This document shows positions 32,573-45,739 of a DNA stretch of 64,000 nt, piece after piece. The DNA comes from Phytophthora quininea. Taxonomy: Eukaryota; Oomycota; Peronosporomycetes; Peronosporales; Peronosporaceae. Each line of letters begins with the position of its first letter. The first letter of the stretch is position 1. Location of the stretch: the NCBI GenBank assembly GCA_011947345.1, contig JAAVTG010000256.1, positions 1 through 64,000 of the forward strand. Reading direction: 5' to 3'. A program made the position numbers and the translations under genes. The notes below the pieces were generated by a model, which worked only from the letters and a program-made list of their open reading frames with translations, had not been told where the DNA came from and searched no databases.

Positions 32573-34262
32573 CTACTCCTCAATCCGCTTCTGAGCAGCA
32601 TGCGCTAGCTCCGCCCACGTCCATCGTCTGAACAATAAATAGAGTTGCAACGATACAGACACTACGGTAGCGACACCGAGGCCTAGCCACAGCCCAACGA
32701 CACCCATCTGAAATTGAAAAGCGAACAAGGCGGCACTCGAGAGCCCAAAGCCGTAGTAAGCCACGCCGTTGACGAAGGCGGCAGCTTTCTGCTTCCCTGC
32801 ACCGCTGCAAATTCCTTGCAGAACATCGTTCAGTCCGTCGAGAACTGCGAACGGAGCCCACACGACGAGAACGCTGGCTGCGAGCGCGACTCCTTTGTCG
32901 TCGTTTAGAAACACCGTCGGAACGTTTTTACTTAGAGCAAACAATGCCGCGGCAAGAGTCGACGAGATGGCCAGCGTTATCGTCAAGACAATGATGCAGA
33001 CCAGTTGTGCCTGCCGCGGCGCGTTCGCTCCGAGACAATTACCGATGCGGATATTCACTGCGCTCCCGATGCCTTCAAACACCATGTACATCATCGTGTG
33101 CACGTTGGCGACGACAACGTGGGCACTCATGGACACCACTGACTGCGGCAGCATCCCCGCCATCAGCGTAAGAATTTCCAATGCACACCACTCCAGCTGC
33201 AGCATTAGCATCCCCGGCACTCCCAACTCGAGGAACAGCATGACGTGTTTTGAAGCCTGCTTCAAGTCCCAGCCATTCCACCACACGCTCAGGTGCTCTG
33301 GACGATAGCGAAAGTACGGCACAAGCGATGTTAACATGACGATGTTGCTCAGGGATCTCGCCAGCGCGATGCCTTCGAAGCCCATGGACGTATGGAACGC
33401 CAACAGATACCCGAGAACGATGTTGACAATGTTACCAACGATGGCAATGACCACGAGCGGCTGCATGATGTTTTGAGCTTGAAGGACTTTGAAGACCAAC
33501 TCGTAGACAAACATGAACGGTGCGCCGAGCAGCGTCCACCGAGAGAAGTTCTGTGCCAGTCGTGACACTTCTGCGTCTTGGCCGAAATGCAGCAGGAAGT
33601 GCTCCGAAAACCAGTTGAGGAAGAACGCAGGGACGAAGCAGGCCGCTGTGACGAGGAGCCCAGCTTGGAAATAATCGCCAATCTTGCCATAAAGCTTAAT
33701 ACCATGGGCTTGCGAGGCTAAAGTGTCGAGTGCAGTCATTAGACCAAAGCAGACCGCATTCACGGTGATGTTGGCGAACTATTTAACAAGACAGTGATAG
33801 TTGATCAGACTAGACGTTAAGCAAACATCGTTGAAAAAGAGTCTTTACCATGCTCGACAGTGTGGCTGCGTCAACAAACTGCTGGGACCGCGTCGACGCA
33901 ATGTGGCCTGCTATGGTGATACTCGTGAACTCCGGCAGATATTCGATCGCAGCGGTGATTGCCTATAACAACGAATAAACATTCAGCAAAAGCATCGTCA
34001 ACAACTACCGCCGTGTACTTACGACGGGGAGTACCAACAAGAGTAGGGTCTTGAGTTCTTGACCAACGTGCGGCTGTGGTTCCTCTGCTGCTTCCTGAGC
34101 AGTCTTTGGCTCCGGTTCCGCTTCATCGTCTTCGCAGTCCGTGATGGTAATGCACGACGACTCTGTGCTCGGCACTGGCTTGTACTCCTCGATCTCGAAG
34201 CCCGCCTCCTTCTGCACGATACAAATTGGACCCAATGCGAGACTTTGAGTTTCAAGACCCAT
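32573..34262 (-). CDS. MATE family efflux transporter B (three exons, intact)
   Basis: Exon 1 is 34262-34023 (MGLETQSLALG..., ending KTLLLLVLPV). Intron 34022-33963 (GTAAGT...ATAG, 60 nt). Exon 2 is 33962-33849 (AITAAIEYLPEFTSITIAGH). Intron 33848-33779 (GTAAAG, 70 nt). Exon 3 is 33778-32573 (FANITVNAVCFGLMTALDTL to the C terminus). About 519 residues with twelve predicted membrane segments and the MATE signatures CFGLMTALDTLASQA and GNCLGANAPRQA. MATE proteins expel cationic or drug-like compounds in exchange for H+ or Na+. The substrate is unknown. This is the only fully intact MATE gene of the window and serves as the reference for its broken neighbours. Confidence 0.92.
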
Positions 34263-34532
34263 CGTTCACGAAGGCGTCGAGTTGCTGAATGGTTATCTCA
34301 ATTGCATCCTAGCTTTGTCTTCCGTCACGAAATCCGCCCGTCGCCTACGACAGGAAACGAGTTCAAGTTCAAAACTGCCCACGTCAATAAGCTGCTGGAT
34401 TCGACCGATCGAAAAAGCTGCAGGGCGACGGACACCAAGGACAAGGATCGATCACCAAAAGTGTCATAGCCTGTCTTATAACTGCCAACAAAAAGTTAAA
34501 GTTATTCAGCATTTCGTTGTGAAGCGACCGAT

Positions 34533-35690
34533 TCATCGCGCTTTTGAGCTTTGTCTGCTTAAAATCAACCGCACGGATACCGACACGAGTGCGGCACCGC
34601 CGAGGCCAAGCCAAAGCCCGACGACGCCCATGTGAAACTGGAAGGCGAACAGCACAGCACTCGATATGCCGAAGGCGTAAAACGCGATGATGTTGGCAAT
34701 CATCGCTCCCGGCGCCACGACAGACTCCTTGCAGCGCGTGTTGAGTCCGCCAAGCACTTCGAACAGAGCCCAAACCGCCGAAACGTTTGCTGCCAGATCG
34801 ATTCCCTCTCGGTCGCTGAGGAAGAGCGTAGGCACCGTCTTACTGAAGGCGAACAAGGCGAGGACCAGCAGCGTCGAGAACACCAAAGCCACCACCAGTG
34901 CGATCCTGCAGATCAAATCTGCTTGTCGTGGTGCGTTCGCCCCGAAAGAGTTTCCGACTCGAATACTCGCCGAAACTCCGAAGCCTTCAAGCGCCATGAA
35001 AACGATGTTGTGGACATTGGCGACGACGGCATGGACACTCATCGCTATAACCGAGTTGGGTAGCATCCCGGCTATCAACGTAAGGAGATCGATGGCGCCC
35101 ATTCCAGCATCGAAATGAACATACCGGGCACACCCAGCTGGAGGGGACCTTGGCGCGTACTACAGCAACGCTCAAATCCCAGCTATTCCACCACGAATGG
35201 AAATAAGCGCCGATCTTGTCGGATCTCTTGCCGTAGGCTTGCGTGGCAAGAGTGTCGAGCGCGGTCATCACGCCGAAGCAAACTGCATTCACGGTGATGC
35301 TGGCGAATTACAGAGAAAACACAAGTGAGATTGCAGGCAAGAAGACCCGACGAGCGGTGCGTTTTACGATTGTGGAGAGTGTTGCAGGGTCGACAAAGTG
35401 CTGCGCATTCGGGGACTTGTTGTGGCCAGCCAAGACGATACACGAAAAGCCTGGCAGATACGTGAGAGCTGTCGAGATCGTCTGAATCATGGCCAAAATG
35501 CCGCTAGTCTACTAGCTAGTCGAACAGAGAGTAGCAACAACAAGGTAAACCTACGGCCAGCAGCACGAGTTTGAGCAGCGTTTTCAACTCTTGGGTCTTG
35601 TTTGGGGCCGACTCAACCTCGCCGTTCTAGTTGCCGGCGACCGTCACGTACGTGACCTCCGGGTTTGACCCTGAACGCAGTTATGCAGCA
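34533..35690 (-). pseudogene. MATE transporter pseudogene C
   Basis: The three-exon layout of MATE B is still visible. Exon 1 remains are at about 35690-35555 (NKTQELKTLLKLVLLA, with an in-frame TAG upstream). Exon 2 is at about 35490-35370 (ALTYLPGFSCIVLAGH). Exon 3 starts at about 35300 (MNAVCFGVMTALDTLATQAYG). After DKIGAYFHS it jumps to WWNSWDL, losing about 130 residues, and continues after a further frame change as LTLIAGMLPNSVIAMSVHAV to the end at 34533. A degraded segment replaces the LQGICSGAGKQK motif. Confidence 0.88.
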
Positions 35691-35759
35691 CGCCGCATGG
35701 CTGTGAGGAATTAGACTGCCAACTGAAGAAATAGCCTGATATCATGCCAAAACCCAACT

Positions 35760-35950
35760 AGGCGGTATCGAAAGTACCAGCCATGCAGATGTGATAACCC
35801 AGCAGTCCACCGGGAGCAAATGTCACGAGGCTCGAGGATTTTGACGGTGTAGTACCAGCGCGTACACAAATGTGACAGGGATGCCGAGCAGCATCGACCG
35901 TGAAAATCTTCGAGACCTCGACTGCTCTGCTTGTCCAAACGACCGAAACC
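35760..35950 (-). pseudogene. MATE transporter fragment D
   Basis: The minus strand reads GQAEQSRSRRFSRSMLLGIP and VTFVYALVL, matching the GQDAEVSRLAQNFSRWTLLGAP/FVYELV region of MATE B. A stop and out-of-frame sequence follow. It corresponds to sequence missing from pseudogene C and lies just 5' of it. Flanks show no further MATE homology. Confidence 0.6.
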
Positions 35951-35990
35951 CAGTTGGAAAAAATGGCGGAACGGCACGAGATGTCACTCA

Positions 35991-36439
35991 CGAGGATCTC
36001 CAGACGAGTTGTGCGAGTCAGCCGATTTGGGCGCTTGTGGACTAAGGTCGTTAGCATATGTTACAAGGAACGCAACGACCGGTGTGCTTCCGGCGCCGGC
36101 ACCGAAATCTTCGAGCTGGTGTGCGACTGGAGGTGTGCACTTCGCTACGGAAACTACGACGGAAAACACACGGAGGGGTTCACAGACTTTGGTGCGCCAG
36201 CGGAGAGAAAGTCGGTGGAAAGTGGTAGTGTAGTGCTTGTTGGTCGTAGAATACACGTACCAAGTGATCGCTGACGCGCCTTCATCTTCAGGTCAAATTC
36301 ACCGATGCACCTCAGACTAAGAATCCAAGTCCTCATGCATGTTGTAACAATTCCACGACTCACAGTTGGAGAGGATCGAGTGCAATCCTAACCAAGTTTT
36401 TAAACCGATTTCGGCAAATCTTCAAAATATGATTGTGTG
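35991..36439. other. Intergenic region
   Basis: No domain, repeat or RNA gene was recognised between the MATE fragment and the 3' end of the triple-CNBD gene. Confidence 0.35.
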
Positions 36440-39400
36440 CTATCCTGTTACGACGGCCGAAAAGGAAGTGCGTGGCGATACGGGTGCCGCGTTGTTGTTG
36501 TTGTTGTTGCGAGGAGTTACGCCAGTGATTCTCGATTTCATGATGGACCCGAAGCGCTTGACTTGTCGGTATTTGAGGATGGCCACTCCTCCTGCGGGCC
36601 GTGCCATTAGCGCTGCCGTCGACTGGAGGTAGTCGTGGAGAGTGTCGATTTTGTCTTCCAAGTTGACTAGCGGCATGGGCGTGAACCCTCCGCTCTCCTC
36701 AGTGCGGTCCTTCTTCTTGTCCGCGATCGGAGCGCCCATACGAGCGCATACGAACTGGTGGAGTCGTTTAGCTTCATCGCGTTCTCGCTGCCACAACGGT
36801 TTGGCTGCCGGTGACGCGTCCGATGTTCGCTTTGGACTCGATTTTGCTGGTGACGTCTCTGTCGGAACGATTGACACGGACGACGTTCGCTTTTCGCGCT
36901 TATTCGGCTCTACCTGCACGCACCAGTCGTGGGCGTCTTGGAGGTGAAGCCACTTGCCCATTGGCAGCACGCATAGTATGGCACTCTTGAGAGAGTGCGC
37001 AGGTTTCAAATTCATGGCATGACTCACCGCCTCCATTTCGTTAGGGAAGAGTGCGTGGATACTCACGAACGGTTCTTCGTACGGCGACCGAGCGACTTCT
37101 AGTTTAGACAGCACCACGCTTGCCACTGCAAACGAATTACGGGAACTGGTCGAAGTGACGGCTTTGAGCGTTCGCTTGTGGGAAAACTCTGCGTTGGGAG
37201 GAACGGGGTGTCGAGGACCCGGTTGCGATTTCTCTGCCATACCGTCGCCGCTTGCAGGTCGTGAATTGCCATCATTTTCCATTGTGAGAACCGGAGAGGC
37301 CTTCACCTCGACAAAGGAAGCGAAAGCCACAGCAGCATCGGTCGCAACTGACTGAGACGCGCCGGTGCAGTTATCGATCGTCGGACTGCCTGGTGCCTTC
37401 ACTTTCTGGCTCTGGTTGTTGCCTCCACGCACTTTGTTGTTTTCACTCATCTGCTGCTGTTGGAGTCGCTCCTCCTCGGCTTTCGATCTACCCGCTCGTG
37501 GCAGTAAAGCGAAGGTCTTAGGTGGTAAAACAAAATATTTGGAGCCGGCAAGACTTTCACCGTCCTGCGCTCGCTCCACAGCGTCGTACGCGGCACCGAG
37601 ACATTGCACCGACTGGATGATCCGAAACGCTGGGGATTTCTCTACTGGTTCCTCGTTGTTGTTGCTATCATCACGAGTTTCGAAAAGGATGTACTCGCGG
37701 TCGTAGAAGCTCTCGTGGACACGTGACGGCGAGTGAGACTTTAGGGGCGACGTCGACATCCTCCCCGCTGATAGCTGTAGCAGCCTTGATTTACGGCCGT
37801 CGTGCCCAAGCGGCTTTGTTTCCACGGGACGAGAGAAGATAAAATTCTCTTGCAGAAGTTGGCTCAGGGCTTGCGAGCTGACTTCCAACGTTTTGCTCGG
37901 TCTTCGCGCGATAGTCGATTGCTGACGAGATGGAGACACCGACTTGGTAGTTTCTGCAGCAAACTTGACAACGCCGTCGACTTCATCGTCCACGCATTCG
38001 TCCGTAGTATCAACGGTCTTTCCTGTGCTGCTCCATGAAGCTCCAAGTTGCTTATCAACCACAGTGATCCCGAAAAGGCAAGCGGGTTGCCCTCCTTCAA
38101 GACTTCAGCGTGCCGTCGCTCTTCTGCTGCCAGAACTCCTTCCAGTTGACGCTTTCGAGCTGGAGTTGGCGGCGCATCCATGTTGAACGAGGCGACGTAG
38201 TGGCCCATGGTTTGCTCTGGATTGAAACACTTGTTCATCGCTTGGGCTTCCTGTTGTAGTAGCAGCAACTCGTTCGCAGGAACCAGGGCACGATTAGCTG
38301 ACCTCTCCAAACCAGGAGCACTTGTACGAGCACTCTTGTCGGTCTTTGATGGCGACGGGATGGATAGTGACGGGAGAATCGTAGAATCTTTGTATCCGCT
38401 TCCCGATGAACTCGTATGTGTCCTCTTTGAGGAGGCTTTCACATGCCTCGAACTTTTGCTTTGGCAGGCAAAATCCTCTCGATTCGCTCGTGGTTGACGT
38501 ACTCTCGCAGCACTTTTTGTTTGTAGACTTCCCACTTTTGCGTCTTGTGGAAGCGATCCAAGTACACCACCGTTTCTGCGTGGGATTGAGCTGCGGCGCG
38601 CAGAGTTTCACGTGCGGATCGAGATAAGCGATGAAAAACGTCGTACTTGGACAGCAGCAAAACTTCCACGGGAGTACTTGCGCTAACGGTGACTTCGCGA
38701 TGGATGACTTCGTTGAAACTCGCTCCAGCAGCACTAACAGCAACAACACGCATAACAGTCACAACACTTAGCATCTTTGGATTTGGTGAAGAGTTCATAC
38801 GTACGCATCGTCACCAACGACATGGAAGCGGCCGATCCGCTCGACGAACACTTGGTGTTTGACTTTCGTGAGCGGATCCACAATCTCTTTCGTCACGACG
38901 AGCTCACCACGCACAACGAAGTAGACGTGGGATGCACGTTCGCCTTGTCGATAAAGCACACTGCCGGTCGACAACTTCTGCTCCAACAACACATACGACA
39001 GCTCCTTGAGTAGCTCGCCGGTCCACTCTGGCGTCTGGAACATTGGAATTTGATCCAACACGCCTACACGCTTGGCCATGTCTTTCTTCTGCATCCGTCG
39101 CAGTGTGGAGTTGTAGTCCTTCTCGCAGATCATGAGTAGCTGACACTCCTCTCGGGTCACCACCGTCGCACTGCGGACACCTTTGCCTTTCATCAACGCC
39201 AACTCACCGAAGTGCGAGCCTTCAGTCAAGTTGACGAGTTTGGTCTGCTGCGAATTGCCTCGAAAGTCCTTGGAGCCAATGTTGACATCTACCGAGCCGC
39301 TGAAAATGATGTAGAACTGGTCGCCGACCTCGCCCTCTCGAAAAACAAAGGCACCTGCCGGTAACGTCAAGAAATCGACAACGATGCAGAGCTCGCGGAC

Positions 39401-40728
39401 GAAAGATTTTGGCAGACTTCGGAAGAATTTGAGCGTCTGCAGATACTCGCTCAGCATCTCGATGTCGGCTTTCGAGCGCGTCGTTTTCTTCTTGCACAAG
39501 ACCTTGACGTATTCGCGTTGAGTGCGCTGTGCAGGTCGCTGCACGCCGACGCCATTGGCGATCTGCATCCGCGAAAGGAATTCGAGCTGGTCATTCTTGA
39601 GCATCAAGTTGTAGTCGTTCCGAGTAATCCGAACGAGCTCCGTCGCGGTCTTGGCGATCACGGTAGCAGCTCGAACATCATTATTGAGCAGTGATCGCTC
39701 ACCGAAGTAGTCTCCTTTCGTCAGCTCACACACCGTCACTTCCACAACCTCCCCAAGAATTCGCTGACTCACACGCACGTCCACAACACCATTGAAAACG
39801 ATGTAGAGTGCGTCGCCTTCGTCTCCCTGACGGAAAACCATCTCGTCGGGATGAAATGTCACGAGAGTCATGCGGCGACACAACAAGTCGAGCTCGGACG
39901 GCTGAAGACGCTCAAAGTCAGTGGTGATTTTGAGCTTCGTCATCTGGAACCACGCACCCAGCGCCTGCAGGTCCATCTGCGAGCGTTGCTCGTTGTCCTG
40001 TGCTAGAGCTCGTCGACAGGACTCTTCTAGAATCAAAGTCCGGCCGTACATGTGCTGAGACTTGGACGAGTCATCTAAATCGAAACCCGAGTAAACTCCG
40101 TCCGCATCGGCAGTAACTTCGAGTTCGTCTTCGTCGTCCATGTAGTTATCGGCTTTACCCGCGCTTTCGGCTCGGTCCTCATCCGGTTCGAGCTGCTTTT
40201 TCCGCAAGCTCGACAGTTTGATCCAATGCGCCATCACTCGAGACTGCTCCACCGGAACTTGGGCCGATCGTCCTCCAAGCTGCTTGGCGGCGAGCGCTTG
40301 ATGGACCAAGTTCTTCATCTCTCGACTTTTGAGCATCTGAGCTAGCGAGACTCTCTTTCCCGATGCAGCAGGCCCGGTGGTGCTCCCACCGACTGGATCG
40401 CCGCCATTTGGTCGAGTGACTTTGCTCATGATCGCACCCCACGGATCATTAAGCTTGCGTGGGGAAGACCGTTCTCTGTAGATTGAGAAGCCTCCAGTTT
40501 CTGCAGGGAGATGATCGAGTGAGCTGCTCGACTGAAGTCCTTGAGTTTACTGCTGGGAGGCGACGGCGCACTCGTCCCTCGACTGAAGTCCTCCTTTATC
40601 ACTTCACTCTCATTTCTTGAGGCCGTAGTGGGTCTTTTCACTGGAGTCCTCGCTCGAGTCACGGAAATTTGACTTCGGGTGCCTCGAGCTTTTCGAGCTT
40701 TCGGAGGCGATGGAGTCGTAGCACGCAT
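36440..40728 (-). CDS. Protein with three tandem cyclic-nucleotide-binding domains
   Basis: The long frame starts at ATG 40429 (MSKVTRPNGGDPVGG). A possible in-phase-after-one-slip N-terminal extension starts at ATG 40728 (MRATTPSPPKARKARG). CNBD1 (about 39890-39590) has MVFRQGDEGDALYIVFNG and GDYFGERSLLNNDVRAATV. CNBD2 (about 39420-39090) has FREGEVGDQFYIIFSG and HFGELALMKGKGVRSATV. CNBD3 (about 39030-38600) has LYRQGERASHVYFVVRGE. The Arg of the phosphate-binding cassette is present in CNBD1 and CNBD2 (V-R-A/S-A-T) but CNBD3 is degenerate. There are no membrane segments and no kinase domain. A long low-complexity C terminus ends with a poly-Asn run (about 36500). About 1,300 residues. Slips lie at about 38800, 38455 and 38070. 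A cAMP/cGMP sensor or scaffold role is inferred. Confidence 0.8.
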
Positions 40729-41042
40729 ACTCGGAAGGAGTCGATAGCAAATGCCAAGGCGGCCATCTCGCCTAAAATATATTGCTGGAAAAAGAAACCA
40801 CGTTTCGAGAAGCTCAACAGTGTTCATCACCTTTGTATTTCAGACGAATAGCACTAACGACACCGGGAGGAACCTCAACACCTTCACCTTAAATATAAAG
40901 TGCAATTATGCTACGGAATTCAAGCAGACCCAGTCGACTGGGTTTCTGGTCCCGTGATGGCAGACGAGAGGCTCGTGGTAGTTGCAAGGAACTTGAGTTG
41001 TATGTAGTCTGCTTTCCAAGCAGTAGATTGTCGGCTCCGCAA

Positions 41043-44000
41043 TCAGGAGAGGAGACGTACGTGGCCCATGGAGACTCGGCGGGAGCTGGAGCCTCCTCCG
41101 ATGCTCGACGTTGAATTCCGCATCGCTGTCGAGATGGCGTCCGACCGAGGCAGCGAGTTGGACGCAATGTACGACTCGGCCAACGTCGTCTCTTCGTCAC
41201 AGCTGAAGGCATAGCCAGTATTGCGGCGGCTTGTTGTCGGCCGGATCATTCTGGCCGGCACACCTTCCCACGTTGCGTCTTCGCTGATGGACTCGCTGAA
41301 GACGCTTGCTGAGTAGCTCTCGGTGATCGCCGACTGAGCAACTGACGAGCCCCCGCTCGACACGCTGCTCTTCTTACCGGTAGGTGGCTGTTCGTACAGT
41401 GTTGTTGGGAAGCTGCGGTGTTGGATGGCCTGTTGGGCCTTAATGATCTCGGCATCTGTGTGGCCAAAGTCACTCAGGTAGCCGGTGGTGTGGACGTCGT
41501 CCAAAGACATGGAAAGCGTCTGCTCTTCGATGTGGTTGATGGTCAGACGTCGCTGGTACTTACGCTGTGGGCCCATGGACTCCTGCAGTAGTTGAGCCAG
41601 GTCCGGGTGGAACGTGCGTTGGTAGAGATTGTAGGCGACGTGACGTCCCAAAGCCAACGAGCAGCCCATGACTAACACGAGGATGTAGCCCCAGGACTTG
41701 GCAGTCGGAACGAAGGCGCCAAACTCGTCGTAGCCTACCTTGAACGTCGCGAAGAACGGAGATTGGGTTCCAATAGTCGCGAAGAGGAACCACGAGGACA
41801 CACTTCCTGCCCACAACGACACGGACAGCACCGTCCACGTCTCGGCGATCATCCAAATCTTGAGGTTGACGATCAGCACAGTCAGTGAGAACGCTACCAT
41901 ACCAAACTCGACTCGAGACTCGCTTCCTGCTGCTCTCTCGGAGGCGTTAAAGCCGTACGACATGACCACGAAGATAATCAGCGATTCGTACAGCGCTGCA
42001 GCAATCCAGCGACCGAACGTGTACATGTTGAAGAAGAAGCGGTCGGGTCCTCGTCGGTACAAGTCTGGGTATTCGAGACTGAACGGAGCTGGTAGATCCT
42101 TGTCCAAGACACCGACGACCACGATGGGGAGACCTGTAAATGCCACATTGTACAGCTGCACACCGATTTCCCAGTACATCTTGGAGCCGGATGCACCCGA
42201 CAGGTATCCGTACCAGTACTGAGCCAACACGAGGGTGATGTTCTTGTAGAACATGTACAAGACCAGCTTGGAGATGCGAATGTAGTTCCAACGCCCGTGC
42301 ACAAGCAGCAGCCGCTCAAGGAAGCGGAACTGCGCAATGGCGTAGTCGCTCGAGTTCACGGCCTGCATACCTTCCTGTCCGGAGATTCCCACACCCACAT
42401 GGGCAGCCTGAATCATAGCAACATCGTTAGCACCGTCTCCAATCGCAAGTGTGCGGACGGTGGTGATGTTGTCGCGGACTAGTTTGACCATCTCAGCCTT
42501 CTGGGCAGGAGACACACGGTTGCAGATCACTGCGCGGCACAATTTGGTGAAGGAGAGCAAGTGTGGAGCTGTACCAGGCTTCAAGGCCATCTCCAACGCT
42601 TCGCCATCGATAATCAGCGAGATCTCCTTTTCCGACCCGCCAGCCATGCCCTTGCAGCTGTCCATGAACTCACGAGCTGCAGCATTCAGCTTCGCTCGAA
42701 TGGCTGTTTCGTCTGGGCAGTTGGTGGCGTTGACGACGACCTGCTGGATCGAGTTATCGAGAAGGGAGCAAGCGTACGAGATGTTGATCGCAGTCTCTTC
42801 CTTGTCGCCAGTGAGCATCCAAACCTTAATCCCAGCACGCGTCAGGTTGGCCAAGCACTGCGGCACTCCGTCCTGCAGCTTGTCCTCGATCGCAGTCGCT
42901 CCGATGAGCTCCAGACCTTCCTCAATCTCCTCCATCAAGTCGTCAATAGCATTTGGCTTACCGTCTTTGCGTCGATCAATCTCCGCCACGTTGCCCTGCG
43001 CCTCATCGAAGCGCATTTTCCACTGGTGGAACCAGCGCTCGTCCAGCGTCTTGACTGCCAGTGCCAGCGTTCGCAAACCGTCGTCGGCGTACTTCTCCAT
43101 GTGGTCCCGTGTGGTGTTCTTGAGCTTTAGCATGGCCGGATCGTCTTTCAGGCGCTGGTAGATCATCATATCAGCTCCTTTCGTGTACAGCAGCAGCTCT
43201 CCGCTGGGCTTACGCACTACCACCGACATTCGCTTTCTCGTGCTGTTGAACTCGAGCACATCGAGGATCTCGTAGTTGACGCGCTGACCTAAGACCTCGA
43301 CGGTGGCATTGCCAACACTTCGACTCTCGAATCTGAACCCTGCAAACGCCGCGCCAGCCACAAGAGCCTGCTCATCAGGAGACGAAGCGGAAAGACGGAC
43401 TTCTCCCGTCTCCAACTTCTCTGGGATCACTGTGTGGCACACGGCCAGGTGCTCAAAGAACTGCATGATCTTCTCCTTCTGGACATCGCCTGCACTGCCT
43501 TTCATCGCGTCAAATAGCGCCTTGTCTACAAAGTTCACGAACGGCATCTTCTTAATGCTCGGGTCCAGCTTAGGCTCAGGCGGAATGGGCTTCCCAGCAC
43601 GGACGAGTGCCGCGCGACCGATCTCTGTAATACCTGATCCGTACGAAGTTCCGTTGATGGAGCACTTGCGGAACTCCATCACGTTGCATGTTAGTGTGCC
43701 AGTCTTGTCGCTGAAGACGTACGAGATCTGACCCAGCTCTTCGTTGAGCTCCATCGTTCGCACAATTGCTGGGGTGTCGGTCTCCGCATGGTACATCTCG
43801 AGGTCCCACGACATGAACCGCGACTGCAGGAATTTGACACTTGTCATCGACACGTAAAGCGAGATAGGAATGACCTGGTACAGCAGCAAGAAGTAGTAAA
43901 ACATCATCTGGATGAACGCCACAGGCCGAGTCCGGGCCCTCTCCGAGTCGGTGAGTTGGATGTACCACGTGTTCCTGACAATGTCGTACTGCCACGTGAT

Positions 44001-45201
44001 GTAGCACGTCGCAGCAAGCGCACAGGCAACAAAGAGCCCAATGCACAAGATGACAATCATGCGGTTGATGTTGAGCATGAGGTCGCTCCACTTGGACGGC
44101 GCCGCGCTGGCACTCTGCATGATCTTGGTGTCGTTGCCAGTATTCAGCACCAGTCCAAACACCCAGTCCGTGTTGCGCAGGTTGCAGCCTCTCAGCAGCA
44201 CGTTCTTGACGGACAGAGGCATGACTTCCACGCCGCATCCGTCCCCCACTGTCACCTCTACTTTTCCTGCAAACTTGTTGATGTGTGGGTTGGGCTGTTC
44301 GCACTTAACGACGCCTCTCAGCAGCGCCAGCTCAGCCGAGTTGGACAGCGAGCTCATGGTCGCCGCCACCGCCTGCCTTAGTTTCAAATTGGTCTCTCCA
44401 TCCAGACTCTTAGTCTCCACGTAGCAGATGCCACTGGGCGGTTCCCCTACAGGCTCCGAGACGGCAAGCACGAGTACATCTGCCGGGATGACCTCTCTGT
44501 TTTGATCTGCAAAAATCGCCGACCTTGATGTCCGCCCACTTCCTGTCGACAATTTCTCCTCCGTGGACGACGTGGCATGTGGCCGAGTTGGCTTCGTTGT
44601 CCGACTTGTGTCTTCGGAGATCCTCCATAACGGCGAACACTGCGTCGATGGAGATGACGAAGAACAGCACTGGCGCGTTGGTCGGGTAGCCGTACGTGTT
44701 GCTGATGCTGGGGATGCTCTGCAGCACGCAGACCATGAGGAAGAAGAAGTTGGCCACCTTGGAGAAGCTCTCCTTGATGAACTTGGGCAGGAACGTGGCT
44801 GCATTGTACTTGGACGTGACCACCACGTTGGAGCACTTGTCGAACGCGGCGTTGCCGGGCGCGTAATTAAAGTAGACCTCTCTCAGGGCCTCGGAGGACG
44901 GCGGCAGAGCGACACCGCCGCCGGCTGCCGGCGTGTTGTGCGCTGAAAAGTCCACGAGTTCGTCCTCGTCCGATATCTCGTCGTCCTGCTTACGGGTCTT
45001 GCGGCTCTTGCGGGCCAGGCGGGGCGACTGCAGCAGCGCCGGACTGCCCAGCGTGTTGTAGCCGCCGGTGCTGGAGCCCAGCACGTTGTCGGACGCACTC
45101 GACTCGTCTCGGTCCCGCGCGGGCGCCACGCTGGCGCACAGCGCCACCTCGTCCTCCACGCGCGGCCCGCGGAACACGCGCGACTTGGTGCGCTTGGCCA
45201 T
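41043..45201 (-). CDS. P4-type ATPase (aminophospholipid flippase)
   Basis: ATG 45201 (MAKRTKSRVFRGPR). The N-terminal FNYAPGNAAFDKCSNVVVTSKY/NAATFLPKFI block precedes the first helices. The actuator loop has SLDGETNLKLRQA. The P4-specific PISLYVSMTSVKFLQ is in helix 4. The phosphorylated Asp lies in SDKTGTLTCNVMEF (about 43710). A long nucleotide-binding domain follows, then GDGANDVAMIQAAHVGVGISG (about 42430), six more helices, and a Ser-rich cytoplasmic tail with SYSASVFSESISEDATW. About 1,450 residues. Such pumps move phospholipids from the outer to the inner leaflet of Golgi or plasma membranes, usually with a CDC50 partner, which is not in this window. Two one-base contractions lie at 44505-44520 (AAAAA and TTTT runs), between KVGDF and REVIPADVL. 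Confidence 0.93.
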
Positions 45202-45488
45202 GGCGGAATGGCAACTGACTGCGGGACAAGACTGGCGTCGGGCGTGCTGAAAATAGTCCCGTTTATTTTCAGAACGGTATTTAGTCAGCCAATCAGAGGC
45301 AGAGAGCCAGAATAGAGTGGTACAGCAGGGTGTGGCGAGGACTCGAGCAGCTCCGACAGTGGACTGGCGAGTTCGCTGCGCGATCGGCGAGCTTCACAGC
45401 GTTCGTGCGGTGCCGTTGCCGAGTCGTTTGCGCGGCCTGCAAGGATTCTCTGCTGCTAATCGAATTCGCCAGTGCAAATTGCACTGCA

Positions 45489-45739
45489 ATGGCCGTCGCG
45501 TTCGCGTCCGTCGAGGGAGGGGCGGCCTGCATGGCTGCCGAGAGGATACGCGAGCTCGATTTCGCGGAGATGGAGAGGCTGCTTGCCCAGCGACCATTTT
45601 GAACCGGGTCAGCTGCAGATGACCGAGCCGCAGACGTGTCTGCGAGATAAGACTGCCGCGCGGCTGCACACGCGTCGGCTAGAAGAGATTGCCCATCAAG
45701 CTGCTAGCTGCAGATCCACTTGCGGATCTTGCTGTTGGC
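45489..45739 (+). CDS. Possible small gene, unknown (one slip)
   Basis: From ATG 45489 the frame reads MAVAFASVEGG, AERIRELDFAEMERLLAQ. After a one-base change near 45597 it continues FEPGQLQMTEPQTCLRDK, RLHTRRLEEIAHQ to about 45739. The composition looks helical and coding-like, but there is no known domain and the support is weak. It might be only a 5' leader in the divergent promoter between the flippase and SFT2 genes. Confidence 0.25.
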
